Below are positions 1 to 5,580 of a stretch of DNA of 14,528 nt, piece after piece. Within the stretch, counting starts at the first letter, position 1, and each line of letters starts with the position of its first letter. The stretch covers positions 1 to 14,528 of the forward strand of contig CAMLIT010000108.1 in the NCBI GenBank assembly GCA_946480295.1, written 5' to 3'. The position numbers and the translations under genes are program-made. The notes beneath the pieces were generated by a model. It made no database searches. It worked only from the letters and a program-made list of their open reading frames with translations, and was not told the origin of the DNA. The stretch is from an uncultured Gemmatimonadota bacterium (GTDB taxonomy: Bacteria; Gemmatimonadota; Gemmatimonadetes; Gemmatimonadales; Gemmatimonadaceae).

Positions 1-431
1 ACACCGGCGGCTCGCTCGGCGAGACGTCGGCGCTGCTCATCCTGCTCTGCGGCGGGTACCTCGCCCTCCGGCGCTATCTCGACTGGCGCATCCCCCTGAG
101 CATCTTCGCCACGGTGGCGGCGTTCGCGGCGATCCTGCACCTGGCGAACCCGAAGTATCCGGGACCGCTGTTCATGCTCTTCTCCGGGGGCCTGATGCTC
201 GGCGCCGTGTTCATGGCGACCGACATGGTCACGGCGCCGGTGACGAGCGGGGGGAAATGGCTGTTCGGGCTCGGCATCGGCGTGCTCGTGGTGGTGATCC
301 GCGTCTGGGGCGGCCTCCCCGAAGGCGTGATGTACGCGATCCTGCTCATGAACGCGCTCGTCCCGTTCATCAATCGTGCGACGCAGCCGCGGGTGTTCGG
401 CACGCGCGTGGCGAAGGAGGTGGCCGGATGA
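1..431 (+). CDS. rnfD: RnfD, electron transport complex membrane subunit (5' end missing)
   Basis: This is the C-terminal part of RnfD, the integral-membrane subunit that carries covalently bound FMN in the Rnf ferredoxin:NAD+ oxidoreductase. The frame opens at base 3 and 142 residues are visible out of the roughly 320-350 usual for the family. The first residues read TGGSLGETSALLIL, the conserved RnfD/NqrB stretch that follows the flavin-attachment segment. The FMN-Thr site itself lies upstream of the window. Further hydrophobic segments follow, with the family motifs NPKYPGPLF, MATDMVTAPVT and YAILLMNALVPFINR. The stop TGA overlaps the rnfG start as ATGA at 428-431, so the two genes are translationally coupled. 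The identification is firm; only the N-terminus is missing because the window begins inside the gene. Confidence 0.96.
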   Translation, partial: TGGSLGETSALLILLCGGYLALRRYLDWRIPLSIFATVAAFAAILHLANPKYPGPLFMLFSGGLMLGAVFMATDMVTAPVTSGGKWLFGLGIGVLVVVIRVWGGLPEGVMYAILLMNALVPFINRATQPRVFGTRVAKEVAG

Positions 432-1093
432 GCATGGGCATGAGCGGCGGCCCGCCGCCGGCGGCCGCCAAGGACGTGCGCTCGTGGAAGCTGCTCGCGC
501 TCATGACGTCGGCGGGCGCCGTCGCCGGCTTCCTGATCGTCACCGCGTTCCAGGCCACGCTGCCGAGGATCGAGCGGCACCAGGGCGAGGTGATGCAGGC
601 GGCGATCCGCGAGGTGCTCGAGTCGCCGCCGAGCTTCGACACGCTGTACCTCGTGAAGGGCGCGCTGGCGAAGGCGCTGCCCGCGGGGACGAATCCCAAG
701 GACGTGGAGAAGGTCTACCTCGGGCACGACGCGGCGGGGAAGCGCGTCGGATTCGCGCTGAGCGCGTCGGGCAACGGCTTCCAGGACGCGATCACGCTGA
801 TGTTCGGCTACGACGCCACGGCGCACCGGGTGATCGCGATGAAGGTCATCGGGAACAAGGAGACGCCGGGGCTCGGCAACAAGGTCGAGACGGACAGCGC
901 GTTCGTGAACGGGTTCGTGAACGTCGAGGCGCCGATCGAGGGCGTGAAGAAGGGCGCCGGGAAGGGCGCGAAGAACGAGCTGGTCATGATCACCGGCGCC
1001 ACGATCTCGTCGCGCGCGGTCATCCGCATCATCAACGACGCGATCGGCCGGTGGCAGCCCCTGATGGACGCCTATCACGAGGAGACGAAGTGA
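428..1093 (+). CDS. rnfG: RnfG, covalent-FMN subunit of the Rnf complex
   Basis: RnfG (221 aa) is the membrane-anchored periplasmic flavin subunit of Rnf. A cytoplasmic leader rich in Gly/Pro is followed by one transmembrane helix at about residues 21-42, then the FMN-binding domain. Visible motifs are ETPGLGNK (about 145-152) and MITGATISS. In the latter, Thr192 sits at the position where ApbE attaches FMN through a phosphoester bond. The ATG at 428 overlaps the rnfD stop by four bases. A second in-frame ATG two codons later is possible but gives no better coupling. The frame stays open far upstream, but that extension lies over rnfD and is not coding. Downstream, the stop overlaps the next ATG by one base (TGATG). 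Confidence 0.96.
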   Translation: MSMGMSGGPPPAAAKDVRSWKLLALMTSAGAVAGFLIVTAFQATLPRIERHQGEVMQAAIREVLESPPSFDTLYLVKGALAKALPAGTNPKDVEKVYLGHDAAGKRVGFALSASGNGFQDAITLMFGYDATAHRVIAMKVIGNKETPGLGNKVETDSAFVNGFVNVEAPIEGVKKGAGKGAKNELVMITGATISSRAVIRIINDAIGRWQPLMDAYHEETK

Positions 1094-1236
1094 TGACGAC
1101 GATCGTGGGCGTGGTGCTCGCGGCGGTGCTGTTCGGCGTGTTCACCATGTTGCGTCCCAGGAACTCGGCGTGCACCGGGCACTGCGCCGGCTGCACCGGC
1201 GACGGGGCGTGCGACAAGGATGGAGTGAAACGATGA
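1093..1236 (+). CDS. 47-aa membrane-anchored four-Cys protein in the rnf operon (NqrM/FeoB-associated-like)
   Basis: This small protein has one N-terminal transmembrane helix (about residues 3-20), the basic patch RPR at 21-23, and a short Cys-rich tail CTGHCAGCTGDGAC holding Cys27, Cys31, Cys34 and Cys40. It starts at the ATG overlapping the rnfG stop (TGATG), with GGAG just upstream. It ends in an ATGA overlap with apbE, so it is almost certainly translated. The layout (single helix, then a small metal-binding Cys cluster) resembles NqrM, the maturation factor that supplies iron for the membrane Fe centre of Na+-NQR, and the FeoB-associated Cys-rich proteins. I see no direct family signature, so the NqrM-like role, iron delivery to the RnfA/RnfE cluster, is an inference from architecture and position. 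At this length it is easily missed by gene callers. Confidence 0.82.
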   Translation: MTTIVGVVLAAVLFGVFTMLRPRNSACTGHCAGCTGDGACDKDGVKR

Positions 1237-2231
1237 CCACCACATCGGAAGGCGTCCGGCAGCCGCTCGGCCGGCGCGAGTTCATCGGCTTCGGCATCGG
1301 CGCGCTGGTCGTTGCCGCGATCCCGCTGTCGCGCCGGCGCCCCGTGGGCGTGACGCGACGCACGCTGCCGGTGATGGGGACGATCGCCGAGCTCGCGGTC
1401 GTGCATCGCGACCCGCGGCAGGCGCACGCGGCGATCGACGTCGCGATGGCGGAGCTGCAGTGGGTGGAGCGCGTGATGACGCGCTTCACCGACGCTTCCG
1501 ACATCGGCCGCGCGAACCTCGGCGCGTGGCGCGACGGCGTGGCGGTGACCGCCGAGACGGCGCTCGTCGTCGGCGAGGCGCTGCGCTGGGCGGCGGCGAC
1601 GAACGGCGCCTACGACCCCGCCGTCGGCCGCACGGTGGCGCTCTGGGACGTGAAGCACCGCCACGAGCCGCCGCCGGCCGCGGCGCTCGCGCCCTTCGCC
1701 GGCCGGAAGCTGTACCACACGGTCGAGGTGGGGACGAGCCGCGGACGCGCCGTGCTGCGCTATCACGACCGCGACGCCAGCGTGGACCTGGGGAGCATCG
1801 CCAAGGGCTACGCCGTGGACCGGGCGACGGCGGTCCTGCGGCGGCACGGGATCGAGCACGCCGTGGTGGACGTCGGCGGCGACCTGTACGCGCTCGGCGC
1901 GGCGCCCGACGGCGAGCCGTGGCGCATCGGCGTCCAGTCGCCGTACGACGCCCGCGCGCTGATGGGCGAACTGCGCGTCGCCGACCAGGCGGTCGCCACG
2001 TCGGGGACGTACATCCAGTTCTTCCGCTATCGCGGCGTGCGGTACCACCACCTGATGGACCCGAGCACCGCGGCGCCGCGCGCGACGCCGGTGCAGAGCC
2101 TGACGATCGTCGCCGACAGCTGCATGCACGCGGACGTCGGCGCGACCGCGGTGTACGGCGCGAGCGCCGCCGAGGCGAATCGCATCCTCGCGCGCATGGC
2201 ACCCGGCGCACGGATCGCCGAAGTCATCTGA
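1233..2231 (+). CDS. apbE: ApbE, FAD:protein FMN transferase with twin-arginine signal
   Basis: ApbE transfers FMN from FAD to a Thr of RnfG and RnfD outside the cytoplasmic membrane. The 332-aa protein shows the family motifs DLGSIAKGYAVDRA (from Asp185), DVGGDLYALG (from Asp213), VATSGTY, HHLMDPSTAAP (from His272), and the Mg-binding DxxxT pair Asp301/Thr305. The usual DPxTG reads DPSTA here. The N-terminus has RREFIGFG at residues 14-21 followed by a hydrophobic stretch, which reads as a twin-arginine signal rather than the lipobox common in ApbE. Tat export would imply folding, perhaps with cofactor, before translocation. The ATG overlaps the stop of the 47-aa gene as ATGA. Its place between rnfG and rnfE makes RnfG/RnfD its obvious substrates. 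Confidence 0.94.
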   Translation: MTTTSEGVRQPLGRREFIGFGIGALVVAAIPLSRRRPVGVTRRTLPVMGTIAELAVVHRDPRQAHAAIDVAMAELQWVERVMTRFTDASDIGRANLGAWRDGVAVTAETALVVGEALRWAAATNGAYDPAVGRTVALWDVKHRHEPPPAAALAPFAGRKLYHTVEVGTSRGRAVLRYHDRDASVDLGSIAKGYAVDRATAVLRRHGIEHAVVDVGGDLYALGAAPDGEPWRIGVQSPYDARALMGELRVADQAVATSGTYIQFFRYRGVRYHHLMDPSTAAPRATPVQSLTIVADSCMHADVGATAVYGASAAEANRILARMAPGARIAEVI

Positions 2232-2263
2232 GCACGGACGCAACCTCCTCGCGGAGAAGGATC

Positions 2264-2611
2264 ATGAAGACCCAGATCGCGTACTGCTCCGCATGCGACC
2301 ACGACGTGCGGATCGCGCTCGCCGACGAGCCGCTGTTCGACGGGCACGCGAACCTCGTCGACCCGGAGATCGTGTGCCTCGAGATCGGCGAGAGCTGCAC
2401 GGGGCACATGTGTCCCATCGGCGCGCAGCCGTCCACCGTCATGAAGGCCCGCCTGGTGAAGAGCGGGATGACGCTGCACCTCCAGCCGATCGTGCGCGCC
2501 TGGTGCGAGGGGTGCAGCGGCGAGTCGGAGTTCGTGGTCATCGACAGGCAGTACGCCACCTGCCCGAGCTGCGGCCACACCGTCGCGCGGGCGGAGCTCA
2601 CGCCATCATGA
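2264..2611 (+). CDS. 115-aa double zinc-ribbon protein in the rnf operon, function unknown
   Basis: I do not recognise a named family. The 115-residue soluble protein has two Cys groups spaced like zinc ribbons or rubredoxin-type sites. The first is Cys8-x2-Cys11 with Cys45-x4-Cys50 (GESCTGHMCP), plus an extra Cys38. The second is Cys81-x2-Cys84 with Cys100-x2-Cys103 (CPSCGH). There is no signal peptide or membrane segment, so it should be cytoplasmic. The ATG at 2264 is preceded by GGAGAAGG, a good ribosome-binding site, and lies 32 bases after apbE. Its stop overlaps the rnfE start as ATGA. This tight placement among rnf genes suggests a role in assembly, or a Zn- or Fe-bearing accessory subunit. 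Either role is inference; a plain structural Zn-ribbon protein is equally possible. Confidence 0.85.
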   Translation: MKTQIAYCSACDHDVRIALADEPLFDGHANLVDPEIVCLEIGESCTGHMCPIGAQPSTVMKARLVKSGMTLHLQPIVRAWCEGCSGESEFVVIDRQYATCPSCGHTVARAELTPS

Positions 2612-3315
2612 GCCTCGTCGTCAAGGAAACGTCCACGCCGAAGACCGCGACCGGCATCCTCACGCGCGGGCTGTGGCACGAGAACCCGGTGCTCGTCCAG
2701 ACGCTCGGGCTGTGCTCCGCGCTGGCGGTGACGAACGCGGTGGCGAACAGCCTGGCGATGGGGCTGGCGACGACGTTCGTGCTCGTGTGCTCGGCGATCA
2801 TCGTCTCGACGATGCGGAAGTTCATCCCGCACCAGATCCGCATCACGACCTACATCCTGATCATCGCCACCTTCCTGGCGGTGGCCGACATGACGCTCGA
2901 GGCGATCGTGCCCGACGTGCACAAGGCGATGGGGCCGTACATCGCGCTCATCGTGACGAACTGCATCGTCCTCGGGCGGCAGGAGGCGTTCGCCTCGCGT
3001 CAGCCCGTGCCGCTGGCGATCCTCGACTCGCTCGGCAACGGCCTCGGGTTCACGATCGCGCTCCTGCTGATGGGCATCCCGCGCGAGGTGCTGGGGAACG
3101 GCACCTTCCTCGGCGTGCACGTGATGCCCGCCGCGTTCGAGCCGTGGGTGGTGATGATGCTCCCGCCCGGCGGCTTCTTCATGATCGGGTTCCTGCTCCT
3201 GGGCGCGAACTGGCGCGACCTGCGGACGCTCGCGCGCGAGCGCGCGGCGAAGGCCGCGGCGAAGGTCCAGCTCCCGCAGCCCGCGGCGAAGGAACCGGAG
3301 CCGGTGCTCGTATGA
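2608..3315 (+). CDS. rnfE: RnfE, membrane subunit of the Rnf complex
   Basis: RnfE (235 aa) is one of the paired, inverted membrane subunits that together hold the intramembrane [2Fe-2S] cluster of Rnf. About six hydrophobic helices are visible. The two cluster-ligand motifs are intact: LGLCSALAVTN with Cys36 and IVTNCIVLGRQEAFAS with Cys119. A further Cys61 lies in LATTFVLVCSAI, outside the usual ligand motifs. The C-terminus carries an extra tail of about 30 residues rich in Ala, Lys and Pro, longer than in typical RnfE. The start at 2608 overlaps the upstream zinc-ribbon gene by four bases (ATGA). The stop overlaps rnfA in the same way. The opening GLWHENPVLVQTLG is characteristic of the family, which supports the start chosen. 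Confidence 0.96.
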   Translation: MSLVVKETSTPKTATGILTRGLWHENPVLVQTLGLCSALAVTNAVANSLAMGLATTFVLVCSAIIVSTMRKFIPHQIRITTYILIIATFLAVADMTLEAIVPDVHKAMGPYIALIVTNCIVLGRQEAFASRQPVPLAILDSLGNGLGFTIALLLMGIPREVLGNGTFLGVHVMPAAFEPWVVMMLPPGGFFMIGFLLLGANWRDLRTLARERAAKAAAKVQLPQPAAKEPEPVLV

Positions 3316-3887
3316 ACGACCTCTTCTGGATCTTCATCTCCGCCGCCGTCGTCACGAACTTCGTCCTCGTCTACTTCCTCGGGCTCTGCCCGGTGATCGG
3401 CGTGACGTCGAAGAGCGCGACGGGGCTGCGGCTCGGGCTCGCGACGACGTTCGTGATGGTGCTGGCGAGCCTCGCGGCGTGGGTCCTCAACACCTACGTC
3501 CTCGACGCCGCGCCGTACCTGCGGGTGATCGCGTTCGTCGTCGCGATCGCGTCGATCGTGCAGATCGTCGAACTGTTCGTGCACAAGACGAGTCCCGCGC
3601 TCTACCGGGAGCTGGGCATCTTCCTCCCGCTGATCGCCAGCAACAGCCAGGTGCTGGGGATGACGATCTTCCAGACGAACCGCGGCTACACCCTGGTGCA
3701 GGGGCTGATGTTCGCGGTCGGCGGCGGGCTCGGGATCACGGCCGTGCTCTCGATCGTCGGCGGCATCCGCGAGCGGCTCGACCTCGCCCCGATCCCCGCC
3801 GTCGCGCGCGGCCCGGCGCTCGTCTTCATCATCGCGGCCACGCTGTCGCTGGTGTTCATGGGGTTCAGCGGGATGGGGGCGGCGTAG
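3312..3887 (+). CDS. rnfA: RnfA, membrane subunit of the Rnf complex, with Ser in place of a cluster Cys
   Basis: RnfA (191 aa) pairs with RnfE across the membrane. The length and sequence fit the family throughout: VTNFVLVYFLGLCPVIGV with ligand Cys26, LATTFVMVLAS, KTSPALYRELGIFLPLI, GIRERLDLAPIP and LVFMGFSGM. The exception is the second ligand motif. The family normally reads TNC here, but this gene reads IASNSQVLG, with Ser112 (codon AGC at 3645-3647) at the Cys position. The surrounding frame is clean, so this is a substitution and not a frameshift. No other Cys in RnfA obviously replaces it. The start overlaps rnfE by four bases. It is the last gene of the operon; no rnfB follows, so rnfB and rnfC probably lie upstream of the window. 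Confidence 0.95.
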   Translation: MNDLFWIFISAAVVTNFVLVYFLGLCPVIGVTSKSATGLRLGLATTFVMVLASLAAWVLNTYVLDAAPYLRVIAFVVAIASIVQIVELFVHKTSPALYRELGIFLPLIASNSQVLGMTIFQTNRGYTLVQGLMFAVGGGLGITAVLSIVGGIRERLDLAPIPAVARGPALVFIIAATLSLVFMGFSGMGAA

Positions 3888-3890
3888 CGG

Positions 3891-3960
3891 GAGGGGCGAG
3901 GGTCGAGGGTCGAGGGTCGGGGGTCGAGGGGCGAGGGGCGAGGGTCGAGGGTCGAGGGGC
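3891..3960 (+). repeat. Ten tandem G-rich heptads (GAGGGTC / GAGGGGC)
   Basis: Ten consecutive 7-base units run without a break from 3891 to 3960, three bases after the rnfA stop. Each unit is GAGGGTC or GAGGGGC except one, GGGGGTC. A partial unit (GAGAGAG) follows. The same unit appears in inverted form on the far side of the central palindrome. The array is noncoding. Confidence 0.93.
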
Positions 3961-3971
3961 GAGAGAGTGCG

Positions 3972-4055
3972 TGTCATCCTGAGCGAGCCGCGCGAGCGAA
4001 GGATCTGGCGCCGGCGCACCACGGCCAGATCCTTCGCCTGCGGCTCAGGATGACA
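3972..4055. repeat. Large imperfect palindrome (TGTCATCCTGAGC ... GCTCAGGATGACA)
   Basis: The outer arms are a perfect 13-bp inverted repeat, TGTCATCCTGAGC at 3972-3984 and its complement at 4043-4055. The inner arms are a perfect 14-bp inverted repeat, GCGAAGGATCTGGC at 3996-4009 and its complement at 4024-4037. Unpaired bulges of 11 and 5 bases lie between outer and inner arms, and the loop is 14 bases (4010-4023). This TGTCATCCTGAGC...GAAGGATCT type of sequence is, to my knowledge, a dispersed intergenic repeat in several GC-rich environmental phyla. It lies between two convergent operons, where a hairpin could end transcription from both sides, although there is no U-tract. Confidence 0.9.
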
Positions 4056-4074
4056 TCGTGGCTCCGTCTCACCA

Positions 4075-4146
4075 CTCGCCCCTCGCCCCTCGCCCCTCTC
4101 TCGCCCCCCTCTCTCGCCCCCCTCTCTCGCCCCTCGCCCCTCGACC
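4075..4146 (-). repeat. C-rich inverted heptad array abutting pth
   Basis: Three clean GCCCCTC units at 4078-4098 are followed by a longer variant (GCCCCCCTCTCTC) present twice in tandem, then more GCCCCTC/GACCCTA-like units. These are the reverse complement of the G-rich heptads at 3891-3960, so the whole 3891-4146 block could pair into one very large stem-loop. The array runs directly into the pth stop codon at 4147-4149. Confidence 0.85.
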
Positions 4147-4782
4147 CTAGCTCTTCGCGTTGTACCTGTTCATCGCCGCCTCGATCCCCTCCCACACCCA
4201 CACCCCGATCCCCTCCGTCACCGTCGGGAACAGCGCCCGCACGCGCTCCGCTTCGTCGGGGTCGAACTCGTCCAGCACGAAGTCCGCGAGGTTGCCGGGC
4301 TTGCGGCTCGGGACCTCGGGGCCGATTCCGATGCGCAGGCGCGGGTAGTCCTGGTTGCCGATCGCGTGCTCGATGCTCTTCAGCCCATTGTGGCCGCCCG
4401 CGCTCCCGCGCGCGCGGAAGCGGAAGCGGCCGACGGGGAGCGCGACCTCGTCGACGACCACCAGCAGGTCGACCTTCGGCGACCAGAAGGCGCGGCGGAG
4501 ATAGGTCCGCAGCACCGCGCCGCTCAGGTTCATGTAGGTGAGCGGCTTCACGAGGCGCACGCGGTGCGGGCCGACCTGCCCCGTCACGACGCGCGCCTCG
4601 CCGTCCTTCTTCCACCCCTCGAAATGCCAAACGTCGGCCAGGTGGTCGAGTACCCACCAGCCGACGTTGTGGCGCGTGCCTTCGTACTCGCTGCCCGGGT
4701 TGCCGAGGCCGAGAATGACCTTCACCGGCTCGTCGTCCGGGGCGTGCCGTGATCCGAAGAGCGAACGGACAAGACGGAGCAC
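4147..4782 (-). CDS. pth: Peptidyl-tRNA hydrolase
   Basis: Pth cleaves peptidyl-tRNA released from stalled ribosomes and so recycles tRNA. The motifs are complete: GLGNPG, TRHNVGWW with catalytic His38, KPLTYMNLSG with Asn85, VVVDEVALP with Asp111, SAGGHNGLKS with Asn132, and RLRIGIGP (numbering from the start at 4782). The GTG at 4782 gives 211 aa with an N-terminal extension of about 19 residues. A second GTG at 4725 gives VKVILGLGNPG and 192 aa, which matches the usual family start and length. Neither has a convincing ribosome-binding site, so the shorter form may be the true one. The gene follows rplY by 11 bases in the longer version and is last in the minus-strand operon. Confidence 0.96.
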   Translation of the reverse strand: MLRLVRSLFGSRHAPDDEPVKVILGLGNPGSEYEGTRHNVGWWVLDHLADVWHFEGWKKDGEARVVTGQVGPHRVRLVKPLTYMNLSGAVLRTYLRRAFWSPKVDLLVVVDEVALPVGRFRFRARGSAGGHNGLKSIEHAIGNQDYPRLRIGIGPEVPSRKPGNLADFVLDEFDPDEAERVRALFPTVTEGIGVWVWEGIEAAMNRYNAKS

Positions 4783-4793
4783 GAAGCGGGCGA

Positions 4794-5441
4794 TCAGGCC
4801 TCGCCGCCCTCTTCCGCCTTGGGCTTGCGGATGAGCTCCGGCTCGGCCGTCGTCTCGGCCTCGGTCGTCGGCGCCGTCTCCGTCGCCGTGCGCGGCGCGA
4901 CCACGGTGCAGACCGTCGCATCGCCGTCCGAGATCGCCTCGACGCCCGCGGGGAGCCTGATGTCCGACACGTGGATGCCGTGTCCGATCGTCAGCGGCGT
5001 CACGTCGATGTCGATGTGGTTCGGGATGTTCGCCGGATCCACCTCGATCTCGATCTCGTGCATGACCTCCTCGAGCACGCCGCCGTTCTTCACGCCCTCG
5101 GCGGTGCCGGTGAAGACGAGCGGCACGCGGACGACGACCTTCTCACCCGCGACGAGCTCCTGGAAGTCCACGTGCAGGACGTGCTTCTTGACCGGGTGGC
5201 GCTGCACCTCGCGGATCAGCGTGCGCGCGGTCGTCCCGTCGACACCGAGCTCCACGACGGTCGTCGAGATCGAGTGGGTGGCGAGCAGCCGGTCGAGCTC
5301 GCGGGTGTCCACGGCCAGGGAGAGCGGCGCGCGCCCGTGGCCGTAGATGACGGCGGGGACCTGTCCCTGCGCACGAAGCTTCCGCGCGTTCCCCTTGCCC
5401 ACGGTCGACCGGGGCGTCGCGTTCAGTGTTGCGTTTGCCAT
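4794..5441 (-). CDS. rplY: Ribosomal protein bL25, long (CTC) form
   Basis: bL25 binds 5S rRNA in the large ribosomal subunit. The 215-aa protein is the long CTC form with an N-terminal L25 domain (about 1-95, including GKGNARKLRAQGQVPAVIYG and HPVKKHVLHVDF) and a C-terminal TL5-type beta domain (about 100-185, including PANIPNHIDIDVTPL). An acidic, Thr/Glu-rich tail follows. The ATG at 5441 is preceded by AAAGGAAC, the clearest Shine-Dalgarno in this operon. The gene lies between prs and pth, the arrangement found in many phyla. It is separated from prs by a 139-base spacer holding two hairpins, so its expression may be tuned apart from prs. Confidence 0.96.
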   Translation of the reverse strand: MANATLNATPRSTVGKGNARKLRAQGQVPAVIYGHGRAPLSLAVDTRELDRLLATHSISTTVVELGVDGTTARTLIREVQRHPVKKHVLHVDFQELVAGEKVVVRVPLVFTGTAEGVKNGGVLEEVMHEIEIEVDPANIPNHIDIDVTPLTIGHGIHVSDIRLPAGVEAISDGDATVCTVVAPRTATETAPTTEAETTAEPELIRKPKAEEGGEA

Positions 5442-5505
5442 GCTGGTGTTCCTTTCGACTCGGGTACTTCAGGTGCAGCGAACCCGTCCACCCGGTTCTA
5501 CTCTC

Positions 5506-5523
5506 GGGAGGCTGCGTCCTCCC
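5506..5523 (-). other. Second hairpin in the rplY leader
   Basis: GGGAGG at 5506-5511 pairs with CCTCCC at 5518-5523 around a 6-base loop, giving a small stem in the rplY 5' leader about 65 bases before the ATG. Together with the stronger hairpin at 5535-5557 it makes the 139-base prs-rplY spacer look structured. I see no promoter I would defend in this spacer. Confidence 0.4.
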
Positions 5524-5534
5524 TACCATCCGGT

Positions 5535-5557
5535 GCCGGGCGCGTGTCGCGCCCGGC
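5535..5557 (-). terminator. Perfect GC hairpin between prs and rplY (terminator or attenuator candidate)
   Basis: GCCGGGCGCG at 5535-5544 and CGCGCCCGGC at 5548-5557 form a perfect 10-bp stem with a 3-base loop, about 24 bases past the prs stop in the minus-strand transcript. There is no run of U after it, so it is not a standard intrinsic terminator. It could be a partial terminator, a 3' stabiliser of prs mRNA, or an RNA processing site. Confidence 0.6.
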
Positions 5558-5580
5558 GTGTACGACGGGGAATTCCTTTA

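Noticed and set aside
1032..2243. Long minus-strand open frame opposite apbE.
   Set aside because: The composition is His/Arg/Ala-rich without motifs, and the plus strand encodes ApbE with full family signatures.
3891..3960. Tandem heptads considered as a CRISPR array.
   Set aside because: The units are 7 bases and contiguous with no spacers, and there are no cas genes nearby.
3891..4060. Short open frames through the repeat giving LDPRPSPLAPRP-type peptides.
   Set aside because: Heptad repeats read in frame produce such peptides automatically. There is no start context or homology to known proteins.
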